Below are positions 54,387-63,900 of a stretch of 64,000 nt of DNA, one piece after another. Location: contig NZ_CP023004.1 in the NCBI RefSeq assembly GCF_003096195.1, positions 1,654,501 through 1,718,500 on the forward strand, written 5' to 3'. How positions within the stretch are numbered: position 1 is the first letter of the stretch; each line of letters begins with the position of its first letter. The position numbers and the translations under genes were made by a program. The stretch is from Ereboglobus luteus. GTDB lineage: Bacteria; Verrucomicrobiota; Verrucomicrobiia; Opitutales; Opitutaceae. The notes beneath the pieces were generated by a model. The model worked only from the letters and a program-made list of their open reading frames with translations, ran no database searches and was not told where the DNA came from.

Positions 54387-55112
54387 TTATGCCTGGCGCC
54401 GTGGCGCGTCCACATATACGAGCACGCCGGTGGCGTTGTCGCGGCCGCCGCGGTCGTTGGCGGTGGCGATGAGGCGGGCGAGGATGTCGGCGGGCGCGTC
54501 GTCCTTTGTCAGCATGACGGCGAGCTCAAGTTCGTTGATGGCCTTGTCGATGCCGTCGCTGCAGAAAAAATAGCGGTCGTTTGCCTGAAGGGGAAGCTGG
54601 AGCGTGTCGACCTCCGGATGCCCTTGCTGGCCTATGCAACGGGTGAGCGATTTTCGCTGCGCCTCGTTGTAAACCGCGTATCCGGCGGCGGCGCGGCGGC
54701 GCGCGTCGTTTTCGACGGTGTGATCCATCGTGAGCGGGGTGAGTTTGCCGTCGCGTATCCGGTAGCAGCGGGAATCGCCAACGTGCGCGAGGCAGAATTG
54801 ATTTTCGCGCAAAACCGCGTAGGTGAGCGTGGTGCCCATGCCGATCGGGCTGATTTTTTCGGCCAGCGAACAAACCGCTTGGTTGACGCGACGCGTGACG
54901 GGCACGAGGTCGGGTATGGGGCCGTCGGGCATGGCGGCGATCTCCTTGCGCAAGGTGGTGACGGCCATCTGGGCGGCTTCCGCGCCGCCGGGCAGTCCGC
55001 CTATGCCATCCGCTACGCCGTAAAGCAGCAGCGAGTCGTCGCAAACGAAGCGGTCTTCGTTTGCGCGCCGGACTTTTCCGATATCAGTGGATGCTGCGCT
55101 GCGGATTTGCAT
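54387..55112 (-). CDS. PP2C-family serine/threonine protein phosphatase
   Basis: 241 aa, a lone PPM-type catalytic domain. Metal-binding motifs in order: SAASTDIGKVRRANEDRF (Asp and Glu), GVADGIGGLPGG (DG), LAHVGDSRCYRIRDGKLTPLTMDHT, FFCSDGI and the terminal RGGRDNATGVLVYV. Removes phosphate from Ser/Thr, usually opposing a Hanks-type kinase (EC 3.1.3.16). No cognate kinase gene is in the window. Cytoplasmic. Confidence 0.93.
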   Translation of the reverse strand: MQIRSAASTDIGKVRRANEDRFVCDDSLLLYGVADGIGGLPGGAEAAQMAVTTLRKEIAAMPDGPIPDLVPVTRRVNQAVCSLAEKISPIGMGTTLTYAVLRENQFCLAHVGDSRCYRIRDGKLTPLTMDHTVENDARRRAAAGYAVYNEAQRKSLTRCIGQQGHPEVDTLQLPLQANDRYFFCSDGIDKAINELELAVMLTKDDAPADILARLIATANDRGGRDNATGVLVYVDAPRRQA

Positions 55113-55273
55113 ATGTAGGTAATATGCAAAAACTGTGAAGGGATTCCGCTCCGAGTAAATGATGATTTTTTATTGTTCCTTTGTGCGGGCGAAAACGCGT
55201 GGTTTTGGACGCCGGCTAAACTTGGCAAAGTTCGGACCACTTGACTTGTGCCGGTGAAGGCGAATGGGCAAAA

Positions 55274-57376
55274 TCACTCGAACGGGAGGAACACGTCGTC
55301 GCGATTTTCGCGCGTCATGCGCGTGATGCGGCGCTGGGGCAGGCATTCGAGAAAGAGGCGTCCGTAGGTTTTGGCGTGGAGGCGCGAGTCGAGCAGGGTG
55401 ACGACGCCGCGGTCGGCGGCGGTGCGGATGAGGCGGCCCGCGCCCTGGCGAAATTTTATCAGCGCGTCGGGCAGCGTGAGTTCGTTGAAGGGGTTGCCGC
55501 CGCGGTTGCGGATCCATTCGGCGCGCGCCTCGAGCACGGGGTGCGTGGGCACCTCGAAGGGCAGGCGCGTGATGACGACTTGCGAGAGCGCGGGGCCGGG
55601 CACGTCGATGCCCGTCCAGAACGAGTCGGTGCCGAAGAGGATGGCGTTGCCCGCCTCGCGCATGAGACGCGCGAGCTCGGTGCGCGAGCGTCCGTCGCCT
55701 TGCATGAGGAAGGGGCGCGCATAGTCGGCGAAATCGCGGGCGAGCGCCTGCGCGGCGGCGCGCATGTCGGCGTAGCTGGTGAAGAGCACGAGCGAGCCGC
55801 CGGGGACGCGCAACGTGCAGTGACGCAGGTAGTCGATGAGCGCGTCGAGCGCGAGCCGCGCGTCCTTGGGCGAGGGAAGGGGGATGTCGGTCGCGGCGAA
55901 GACGCGCATGTGGCGCTCGAAGTCGAAGGGCGATTTTTCGACTGCCCAGCGCACGCCGGTCGCGCCGATGCGTTGCTGGAAGGGCTCGATGGCGCCGCCC
56001 ATGGCGAGCGTGGCGCTGGTGAAGAGCACGGAGGTGTTGCGCTCGAGGAGCGTCTCGCGGAGCGCGGGGGCGATGTCGATGGGGGCGTTGCGGAGGGTGA
56101 CGATGGTGTGGCGGCGGCCCGTGCGCTCGACCCAGTAAACGGATTCGTCGTCGGAGAGTTTCAGGAAGTCGCGTAGCGTGGCGAGGCAGGTGTTGAGCTT
56201 GCGGTATTGCTCCAAAAGTTCCTCGCGGGCGCGACCGGCCTCGCCGTTGTCATCGAATTTGTCGGCGTAGGCGCGCACGGCCTTGATGAGCGCCTGGAGG
56301 GGAGGGTTGAGCCACGGCTCGGCGATGCCGGGCTCGCGCACGCGGACGATGGCGCGCTGGGCGAGGACGCGCTCGGCGATGTGCGAGAAAAACTGGTGCG
56401 CGGCCTCGATGGCGTCGCTGACGAGCTGGAGGGTTTCGAGCGGGGCGCGGAGTTTGACGAGGAGGCCGCGTTTGTTTTTCGGGTTGTAGAGATATTTGAG
56501 CATGCGGTCCACGCCGTAGCTGGAGAGGCGCATGCCGAAGTGGTCGGTGGCGACGCCGGGCACGGTGTGCGCCTCGTCGAGCACGACAAAGTCGTCGGGG
56601 AAAAGGATGCCGCGTGTCGCGCCGCCTTTTTCGCGCGCGCCGCCGGCGTTGATGAGCGCGAAGAGGAGCGCGTGGTTGACGATGATGAGGCTGGCCTTGG
56701 CGATGCGAGCGCGGGCGCGCTGGTAGAAGCATTTTTCGCAATCGCAATATTTGCGCGCGCATGCGGACGAATCGGCGTTGACCATTTCCCAGACATCGGG
56801 CGAGGGCGGCGGGTTGAGTTCGTGGCGGAGTCCGTCGCGCGAGGTGTCGGCCCATTCGGCGATGCGCCGGAGTTCGTCGTGCTCGGGCGTGGAGAAGAGC
56901 TCGTGCTTGTCCTTGAGGGCGGCGGCGAGTCGCGTGGTGCACAGGTAGTTGGATTTGCCGACGAGGACGGCGCTCTTGAAGTCGGCGTATTTTTTGAGCT
57001 CGGGGCGCGAGGAAAAGATGCCGCGGCAGTGAGGGATGTCCTTTTTCTCAAGCTGTTCCTGAAGCGCGATGGTGTGTGTGGAAACGACGAGCTGGCGCGA
57101 CTGGTCGACGGCGTGGATGATGCCGGGCAGGAGGTAGGCGAGCGATTTGCCGACGCCGGTGCCGGCCTCGAAGAGGAGCGGCTCGTCGTCCCGCATGGCC
57201 GCGGCGACGGCGCGCGCCATGGCTTCCTGTTGCGGGCGGTGCTCGAGATCGTGTCCGGACTGGAGCCATCCGCCCTCGGCGAAGATGCGCGCGGCCAGCC
57301 GCGGCGCGTGCGAAGGCGGCGGCTCGGGCGGCGGAGGCATGTCCTCCGGCGAGTGCGGGTTGGAGAGTCCGATCAT
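55274..57376 (-). CDS. DinG-like superfamily 2 ATP-dependent DNA helicase (XPD-type, Fe-S)
   Basis: 700 aa from the ATG at 57376; the frame runs much further upstream but that part overlaps the divergent gene. Motif I is in FEAGTGVGKSLAYLLP. A four-Cys iron-sulphur site lies in CARKYCDCEKC. Motif II is the DEAH box (267-270). Motif V/VI regions include FGTDSFWTGIDVPG and KFRQGAGRLIRT. 5'-3' helicase acting on R-loops and forked DNA in relatives. The first about 30 residues are Pro-rich. No nuclease domain as in Gram-positive DinG. Confidence 0.92.
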   Translation of the reverse strand: MIGLSNPHSPEDMPPPPEPPPSHAPRLAARIFAEGGWLQSGHDLEHRPQQEAMARAVAAAMRDDEPLLFEAGTGVGKSLAYLLPGIIHAVDQSRQLVVSTHTIALQEQLEKKDIPHCRGIFSSRPELKKYADFKSAVLVGKSNYLCTTRLAAALKDKHELFSTPEHDELRRIAEWADTSRDGLRHELNPPPSPDVWEMVNADSSACARKYCDCEKCFYQRARARIAKASLIIVNHALLFALINAGGAREKGGATRGILFPDDFVVLDEAHTVPGVATDHFGMRLSSYGVDRMLKYLYNPKNKRGLLVKLRAPLETLQLVSDAIEAAHQFFSHIAERVLAQRAIVRVREPGIAEPWLNPPLQALIKAVRAYADKFDDNGEAGRAREELLEQYRKLNTCLATLRDFLKLSDDESVYWVERTGRRHTIVTLRNAPIDIAPALRETLLERNTSVLFTSATLAMGGAIEPFQQRIGATGVRWAVEKSPFDFERHMRVFAATDIPLPSPKDARLALDALIDYLRHCTLRVPGGSLVLFTSYADMRAAAQALARDFADYARPFLMQGDGRSRTELARLMREAGNAILFGTDSFWTGIDVPGPALSQVVITRLPFEVPTHPVLEARAEWIRNRGGNPFNELTLPDALIKFRQGAGRLIRTAADRGVVTLLDSRLHAKTYGRLFLECLPQRRITRMTRENRDDVFLPFE

Positions 57377-57523
57377 GTTGGCGGAGTGAAGGGAAAACAG
57401 TGAGTGCGCGGATGCGCGCGGTGCGCAAACTATTCCGCGAGAATTTTTCCACGGGCGTGACGAGGTGCGGCGGACGGTCTTAAAATGGTTGCAACAGCAC
57501 GCCGCTTTTTCAGATTCGGGCGC

Positions 57524-58420
57524 ATGTTTATTATCCTTGGCAGCGATGGTGTTGAGTATGGGCCGGTGGATGCGGCCACGGTTAAGGCGTGGCTGAACGA
57601 GGGCCGCGCGGTTTTGCAGACGAAGGCGCGGAGGGCGGATTCGCCCGAGTGGCAAACGCTGGCGGCCTTTCCGGAATTCGCGGAGAGCGAAACACCGCCG
57701 CCGCTGCCCGATTCGGTCAGGAAAACTCCGGTCACAATCGATGCCGAGGCGTATGCGGCGGACTTGGTCGCGCGCGCGAAACCGCTCGATGTCATTGGCT
57801 GCATTTCGCGCGGGTGGGCGTTTTATAAATCGGATTTCGGACCCATTCTTGGCGTGACGCTGCTGACGCTGGTGTTGATGAGCGCGATACCGTTTGGCGC
57901 CGTGATCGCCACGGGGTTGGGCATGGCGGGGATTTATTATTATTACCTGGGAAAAATGCGCGGGCAGCAAAGGCAGCTTTCGGATGTGTTTGTGGGATTG
58001 TCGCGCATGACCACGCCGCTGATCGTGGGCAACCTGGCGATTTTTGGGATCGTGTTCGCGTGCATGCTGCCGATCTATGCTTTTGTTGTGGTCGGGGCGA
58101 TTATGCAATCCCCGGCGGGATTGATAGTGGCGGCGGCCGGCGGATTGGCGGGCATGGCCGTGATACTCTACATTTCGGTGGTGTTTACTTTTGTGTTTCC
58201 GCTTATCATCGACAAAAATCTCGACTGGAAGGATGCGGTGAAGGTGAGCCGGCGCGTGATTGGGGCGCAGTTTTGGCGGTTCCTGTTGTTGATGATTTTG
58301 GTGGGACTGATTTCGTGCCTCGGATTGCTGCTATTTTTTATCGGCGTGTATCTGCTGGTGCCCCTGGCCATTGCCTCGTATGCGCAGGCGTATGAGGATT
58401 TGTGCAACCCGAAGGATTGA
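57524..58420 (+). CDS. GYF_2-domain-like membrane protein
   Basis: 298 aa from the ATG at 57524. The N-terminus (MFIILGSDGVEYGPVDAATVKAWLNEGRA, about 1-60) is a GYF_2/DUF4339-type domain, common in planctomycete and verrucomicrobial proteins. A short linker follows, then several hydrophobic segments (about 110-290), in two related-looking blocks. No transport or enzyme motif. Function unknown; GYF_2 domains are thought to bind peptides. Divergent from the DinG-like gene. Confidence 0.72.
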   Translation: MFIILGSDGVEYGPVDAATVKAWLNEGRAVLQTKARRADSPEWQTLAAFPEFAESETPPPLPDSVRKTPVTIDAEAYAADLVARAKPLDVIGCISRGWAFYKSDFGPILGVTLLTLVLMSAIPFGAVIATGLGMAGIYYYYLGKMRGQQRQLSDVFVGLSRMTTPLIVGNLAIFGIVFACMLPIYAFVVVGAIMQSPAGLIVAAAGGLAGMAVILYISVVFTFVFPLIIDKNLDWKDAVKVSRRVIGAQFWRFLLLMILVGLISCLGLLLFFIGVYLLVPLAIASYAQAYEDLCNPKD

Positions 58421-58513
58421 GATTGCGCGCCGGAGACGCGCATCGACGCGATTCGGCATTCAGTTAATAATTGCATTGGGCGCGCGCGATTGCATGGTTC
58501 GCCGGTTCCAAGC

Positions 58514-59893
58514 ATGGAACCCAAGGCACAATCGTATTTTTCGGAGGCGCGCAGCACGTTGCTGCTCGCGGTGCCGATCATTGCCGGCCAGGTGGGGCAG
58601 GTGCTGATGGGGATCACCGACAGCTACATAATCGGTCGCATCGGGGACAAGGTTTCGTTCGCGGCCTCGTCGTTTGCGGGCAATATTTTCAACATGTTCT
58701 ACATCGCGGCGATCGGGCTGCTGGCGTCGGTGCCGGTGCTGGTGGCGCGCGCGCATGGCGAGAACAATCCGCGCGAGTGCGGCGAGCTGCTGAGGCACGG
58801 TTTGCTGATCGCGGTTGTGTTTTGCGCGCTCGAACTGGCGGCGTTGTTTGTGTTGAGCTTTCATTTGCACCTGTTCGACCAGCCGGAGGCGGTCGTGGCG
58901 GCGGCGGGGGCGTATTTCCGCATCGTGGCGGTGTCGCTCGTTCCGGTGATGATTTTTCAAGTGCTGCGGCAATATTCCGAGGCGATGGGGCGGCCGTGGG
59001 AGCCGATGGTCATTTTGCTTTCGTGCGTGGTGCTCAATGTGTTCCTGAACTGGGTGCTGATCTACGGCAACCTGGGCGCGCCGAAGCTGGGGCTTGTGGG
59101 CGCGGGCTGGGCGACGTTGATTTCGCGCGTGGCGGCGGCCGTCGCCTTGTTTTGGTGGCTGAGGCGCGCGGCCACGGCGGGCGATTGGGACGAGCTTGAG
59201 CGCAAGGCGTGGCCGGCGCGGTGGTTTTACCGGGCAAAGGGCTCGCGGATCATCGCGATGCTGCGCATCGGCGTGCCGACCTCGGGGCAGTTGCTGTTTG
59301 AGAGTGTCGCGTTCGCGGCGGCGGCGGTGATGATGGGCTGGTTCAACAGCGTCGATCCGATCGCGGCGCACCAGATCGCGATGAACTGCGCGGCGTTCAC
59401 ATTTATGTTTGTGCTGGGCTTGGCGACGGCGGCGTCGATCCGGGTGGGCCAGTGCGCGGGCGCGGGCGAGCGCGAGCGTCTGCGCGTGGTGGGTTTCAGC
59501 GCGATGGCGATGTGCGTGCTTTGGATGTCGATGGCCGCCGTGGCGATTTTTCTGGGGCGCTGGATGGTCGCGGGCTGGTTCAAGCAGGACGCGGCCGTGA
59601 CGGCGCTCGCGGCGCAATTTTTGGTGGTGGCGGCGGTGTTCCAGATTTTCGACGGCGTGCAAGTCGTGGGCGCGGGCATGCTGCGCGGGCTGACCGATGT
59701 GAAGGTGCCCACGCTGGTCACGTTTGTCGCGTATTGGGTGATCGCGCTGCCGCTGGGATATTTTTACGGCGTGCGCGGCGGCGGCGGGCCGGTGGGCATC
59801 TGGATCGCGCTGGCGGCGGCGCTGACGGTCGCCGCGGTGATGCTTTCGCTGCGATTTGCGCGATTGACGCGGACGGGGCAACTGCGCGGTTAA
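58514..59893 (+). CDS. MATE-family multidrug/Na+ or H+ antiporter
   Basis: 459 aa with about twelve membrane helices in two related halves. The family signature is present in the first half (LAVPIIAGQVGQVLMGITDSYIIGRIG) and mirrored in the second (IGVPTSGQLLFESVAFAAAAVMMG). NorM-like exporters remove cationic drugs using Na+ or H+. The start is taken as ATG at 58514 (MEPKAQSYFSE); an in-frame ATG lies 24 bp earlier. It converges with and overlaps the TonB-like gene by 4 bp. Confidence 0.92.
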   Translation: MEPKAQSYFSEARSTLLLAVPIIAGQVGQVLMGITDSYIIGRIGDKVSFAASSFAGNIFNMFYIAAIGLLASVPVLVARAHGENNPRECGELLRHGLLIAVVFCALELAALFVLSFHLHLFDQPEAVVAAAGAYFRIVAVSLVPVMIFQVLRQYSEAMGRPWEPMVILLSCVVLNVFLNWVLIYGNLGAPKLGLVGAGWATLISRVAAAVALFWWLRRAATAGDWDELERKAWPARWFYRAKGSRIIAMLRIGVPTSGQLLFESVAFAAAAVMMGWFNSVDPIAAHQIAMNCAAFTFMFVLGLATAASIRVGQCAGAGERERLRVVGFSAMAMCVLWMSMAAVAIFLGRWMVAGWFKQDAAVTALAAQFLVVAAVFQIFDGVQVVGAGMLRGLTDVKVPTLVTFVAYWVIALPLGYFYGVRGGGGPVGIWIALAAALTVAAVMLSLRFARLTRTGQLRG

Positions 59894-60597
59894 ATTCGAA
59901 AATCAGCCACGAGCACACTGCTGCGATTGTCCGGGCGCGGTCCCACGGTGCGCATGGCTCGGAACGCGGCAACAACCGAGGCGTCAAACACGGTGCTGCC
60001 CGATGTGCGGAGGATTGTGACTTCGCCGATGGTGCCATCGGCGGCGACTTCGTATTGGATGCGCACGGCGAGTTCGCGCTTGGGGCCGAGGGTGGCGGGG
60101 ATTTCGTAGGCGTCTCTTAATGTTTGCGTGAAGATTGCAAAATAGCTGTCGATTTCTGAATGCTCATCCTTGGTGGAGGAGTGTCCGATCAGGGGCATCG
60201 TGATGCCCGCGGTTGTTTCGTCCTTGGAGGTTTCGCCGGGGGCTGGAATAGTGAATGATGGCAGTTCGGAGAGCAATGGCGCGGAGTGCGCAAATGTTTC
60301 GGACGCCGCAGGCTGAAGGTTTGGGCTTGCGGGCACGGTGTGATGTGGTTGCGGCAATGGCGGCGGTTCGGGTTTGCCGGCGAGGCTGGCGGGTTTTGCT
60401 TCATCGGCGGAATCGAGGGGAGGCGTTGCCGGCTCGTCGGGTTGGAGCGTGATAATAACTTCGTTCGTTTTGGGCGCGGGGCTGAAGAGGTTTGTTGACA
60501 AGGCCACCGCGACGCCAATGCACACGGCATGGATCAACATGGAGCAACCGCAGGCTTTGAGCCGGCGCGCGCGCTGGGGAGTGATGCGCAGTTTCAT
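59890..60597 (-). CDS. TonB-like energy-transducing protein
   Basis: 235 aa from the ATG at 60597. One N-terminal signal-anchor helix (about 20-40: SMLIHAVCIGVAVALS), a long Pro/Ser/Ala-rich periplasmic spacer (about 50-140) and a TonB/TolA C-terminal domain (about 155-235: LAVRIQYEVAADGTIGEVTILRTSGSTVFDASVVAAF). TonB couples the proton gradient to outer-membrane receptors. No exbB or exbD gene is adjacent, so it may use a shared motor or be a paralogue. Divergent from the beta-strand-repeat gene. Confidence 0.8.
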   Translation of the reverse strand: MKLRITPQRARRLKACGCSMLIHAVCIGVAVALSTNLFSPAPKTNEVIITLQPDEPATPPLDSADEAKPASLAGKPEPPPLPQPHHTVPASPNLQPAASETFAHSAPLLSELPSFTIPAPGETSKDETTAGITMPLIGHSSTKDEHSEIDSYFAIFTQTLRDAYEIPATLGPKRELAVRIQYEVAADGTIGEVTILRTSGSTVFDASVVAAFRAMRTVGPRPDNRSSVLVADFRI

Positions 60598-60781
60598 GAC
60601 AACGATTGGCAGCCTTGCGGAGTGGCGGGGTTTTGACAAGTGCAGGGAACGATAATTGCCACACTCTTTTTGTTGGGGGATTATCTGTCGGGTGGGGGGA
60701 ATCAATTTTGAGAGTTTTACGTCCGCGCCGGTGTTCCTTTTAGGGGTATTTTGAAAATGGCATGCCCACCTGAAATTATTA

Positions 60782-60804
60782 TGCAATAAACGTCATTTAT
60801 TGCA
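60782..60804. promoter_or_regulatory. Inverted repeat, operator candidate
   Basis: TGCAATAAA (60782-60790) and TTTATTGCA (60796-60804) are perfect reverse complements separated by CGTCA. It lies about 33 bp before the -35 candidate. No T run suited to a terminator. Confidence 0.45.
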
Positions 60805-60836
60805 AAGTCATAACAATCTATCAATCAGGTGATTGC

Positions 60837-60866
60837 TTGACTTGTTTGCGAACTGCCCCAAATAAT
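60837..60866 (+). promoter_or_regulatory. Sigma-70-like promoter candidate
   Basis: TTGACT (60837-60842) and AATAAT (60861-60866) with an 18-bp spacer. It would give a 5' leader of about 100 nt before the ATG at 60981. Confidence 0.45.
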
Positions 60867-60980
60867 ATCGCTCCCCACCAAAACCCTAAACCCAAAACGC
60901 AGTTTGCAGGAATCATTCTGTCTCCACGGGATTAACGTAAATAAATCATAAAAAATAACCCATAATCAGTCCTCAAAACG

Positions 60981-63900
60981 ATGAACACTAAACATAGCCG
61001 CACCACTTCCATCTGTTGCCCTGGTAATTGTTCAATTAAATCCCTCGCCACGGCTGCCGCCGTGTTTGCCGCGGGATTTTTCTCACCGCTCTCGGCTGCG
61101 ATACAGTATGACGACAACGATTACCGTTCGGACCCGGTATCGACCGGTGCCGCGGGCAATGTCGAGGAACTGCGTGTGAACAACGGACATGCGGCGCAGG
61201 CCGGCACCATCAGCGGCGAGGGCGGCGTGCTCAAAACCGGGGCGGGCGACCTCTGGCTGGCTGCGGAAAACACGTTTGCCGGCGGACTGACGATTGGCGG
61301 AGGAATTATTTCATTTTATCAAGGTTCCGCGCGCGCCGATGGAGCGCTCGGTGCCGCTGGCGGCGCGATCACGCTCGACGGTGGACTACTCTACTCGACC
61401 CACTCCATCACGATTGATCCGACTCGACCTATTACACTTGGTGCGAATGGCGGTGCGCTGGCCGGCAATCTCATCATCAACCAAACTATCGGCGGTAGCG
61501 GTGCGCTGTCTGTCGAGCACTATGGTAGCAATTCATCTACCATCCTCGGCGGCTTTCAAAACTACACCGGCGCAACCACGGTCGACAGCACAGAACTTTG
61601 GATTACGGGCACATCGCTCAACCCGGGCGGAATCACGTTGATCGGCGAATCCTATCTGCAAGTCGGCGATTATGACTCGGACGCGGCGCGTCTGGACGGC
61701 TTGGTGAACGCCCGCGATGGCAGCGTCTACTTTTTGGGCGAGTCGCTTTTCAACGGAACGATAAATCTCGGCACCGACGACGCGTCATCCGTGTGCACGC
61801 TGTCCTTTGGGGAAAATAGTTCCGCCGGAAGCTCCGCCTTTAACATTAATCCCAACGGCAGTCTTCAATTTTGGGACAATGCCCTGCCCGGTTCGGCCAC
61901 CATCAAGAACAACGGCGGCACGATTGAGTTTTATTATTTCGACATGCCTGTTTCCGCGGCCTCGGTGAGCATTGTCAATGAAGCCATGTCTTCTTTCCCG
62001 GGATATGTTTATATTCAAACCATGGGCGGCCTGGGCGATACCTTTGCCATTGGTCATCTGGCCGGTAGCGGCAACGTTTATATTGGCGATTCCACCCTCA
62101 TCCTCGGCGGACTCGACAGTCGCGACATGGTCATCAGCGGCACCATCTCGTTTGGCGATCCGGGCGGTTACGGCGGCGTGCTAGGCGGCCTTCGAAAAAT
62201 CGGTGACACCACGCTCACACTGAGCGCGGCCAACGCCTATTACGGCCCCACTTCCCTGGTTGCGGGCAGAATCGTTCTCAGTGCCGCCGACGCCGTCTCA
62301 TACAGCGCGCTCGTCGAGCTCGCCGAGAACACCACAATGTCACTCACGGCCGACAACACCCTCTGGAACCTTACCGCCGGCTCCACGTCCGCCAGGCTCG
62401 AGCTTGCCAACGGTGCCACGGCCACGCTTGCCAACGGTATTGTCGAAAACATCGACACCTATTACGGCGGCACCACCGTCGTCATTTCCAACGGCACCAC
62501 CGCTTTTGCCGGCAGCATTGCGGGCAACGGCGCAATCACAAAAACCGGCGATGGCACGCTTCTCCTCTCCGGCGTTAATACTTACACCGGCAACACCACG
62601 ATTGAGGAGGGCGAGCTCGCCATCGCCTCCGACGCCGCCCTCGGCGCGGCTGGTGGCACGATTACCGTCATGGGGTATTCCAATGCGCCCGAAATCACCC
62701 TTGCTGGTGATGTTGATGCCGCGAGCCGCGCACTTTCCCTCGTCAAGCTGGCCGATCCCGGCGTGTCCGAGACCAGTGCCGCCGCCATAATCAACACCGC
62801 CGGTCACACGCTCGCCATTGGCCGGGGGCTTTCCGGTAACGGCAATCTTCAGGTCACCGGCGGCGGCGAGGTTTCGATTGCCGGAACCGTTGCGCATGCC
62901 GCCACAATTGAAGTCACAGGCGCCGCCACGCTCGCTCTCGCCGGCGCGGGAAGCGCGGGCAAAATTGTCCTCGGCGACGGCGCTCTCGCCCCCAACGGCG
63001 AGCAAACCATCGCCAGCCTCGAATGGCAGTCCGGCGGCACGCTCAAGGTGGACATTGACCGCGGCGACCGCCTCAACGTGACCGGTGTGATCGAGCGCGC
63101 CGGCGCCAGCCTGCTCAATGTCGCCCCTGTGAAAAGCGGCGCGTGGGCCGGGAACGAAACCCACGTCATCGCCAACTTTGCCGGCACATCGCTCACAAAC
63201 GCCGATTTCGCCACGCTCACACTCGGTGACGGAATCACGGGCCGGATCATTGTCGATGGCAACACGCTCAAGCTCACCACCGCCTCCGATGTCGAGCCGG
63301 AACCGTCGACCAACCCCTACACGGCTTGGATAAACGGTTTCAATCTCCCCGTCGCCGATCGCGCGCCCACGGCCGATCCCGATGGCGACGGCATTCCGAA
63401 TCTTCTCGAGTTCATCCTCATGCTCGATCCGACCAAGGTTGATTGCCATGGCATCGTCGCGACCACGGTCATCGTTGGCCAAAGCAAATATCCCGCGGTC
63501 GGCTACGTGCGCCGTCGCGCCCTTGGCGATGTCCGGTCGGCCGTGCGCATTTACAGCAATCTCAAGCAGGCCGCCGATCTCAATCCCGTCGAGGTCTCCG
63601 TCACCGCTCGCGACGCGCTGAGCGACTACGTCATCATCCGCTCCGCCTCGCCCCTCACGCAACGCGCCAGCCAGTTCTTCCGCATCGAGGCCACCGCGCC
63701 ATCCTCGCTCAGGGGCACGGTCACGCGCTCCATTCCCATCTCGATGCTCTCCGACCCCGTCGGCGCGATGTATCGCGGTTTTTCATACGGCAGAACCGCC
63801 ACGGTCGCGTTCCCGCTGCTCGACGATGTCTGGGCCGGCATCGTTTCCGCCGGTTCCAGCAAAACGATCACCTTCAACGAAACGCTTCCCGCGCTTGAGC

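Larger units (their letters stand above)
60598..60980. other. Divergent regulatory region between tonB-like and beta-strand-repeat genes
   Basis: 383 bp without a convincing gene. It becomes A+T-rich from about 60770 and holds an inverted repeat (60782-60804) and a promoter candidate (60837-60866) described separately. Confidence 0.6.

Noticed and set aside
57377-58108. N-terminal extension of the DinG-like frame
   Set aside because: The extended part has His/Arg-rich non-conserved sequence and lies antisense to the GYF_2-like gene; conserved helicase sequence starts after 57376.
58460-59881. 473-codon minus-strand open frame opposite the MATE gene
   Set aside because: Translation is almost all Arg/His/Gln and matches nothing; the plus strand is a clear MATE transporter.
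62340-63662. 440-codon minus-strand open frame at the right end
   Set aside because: It is Gly/Asp/Arg-rich antisense of the beta-strand-repeat gene, which stays open from 60981 to the edge with PATR repeats.
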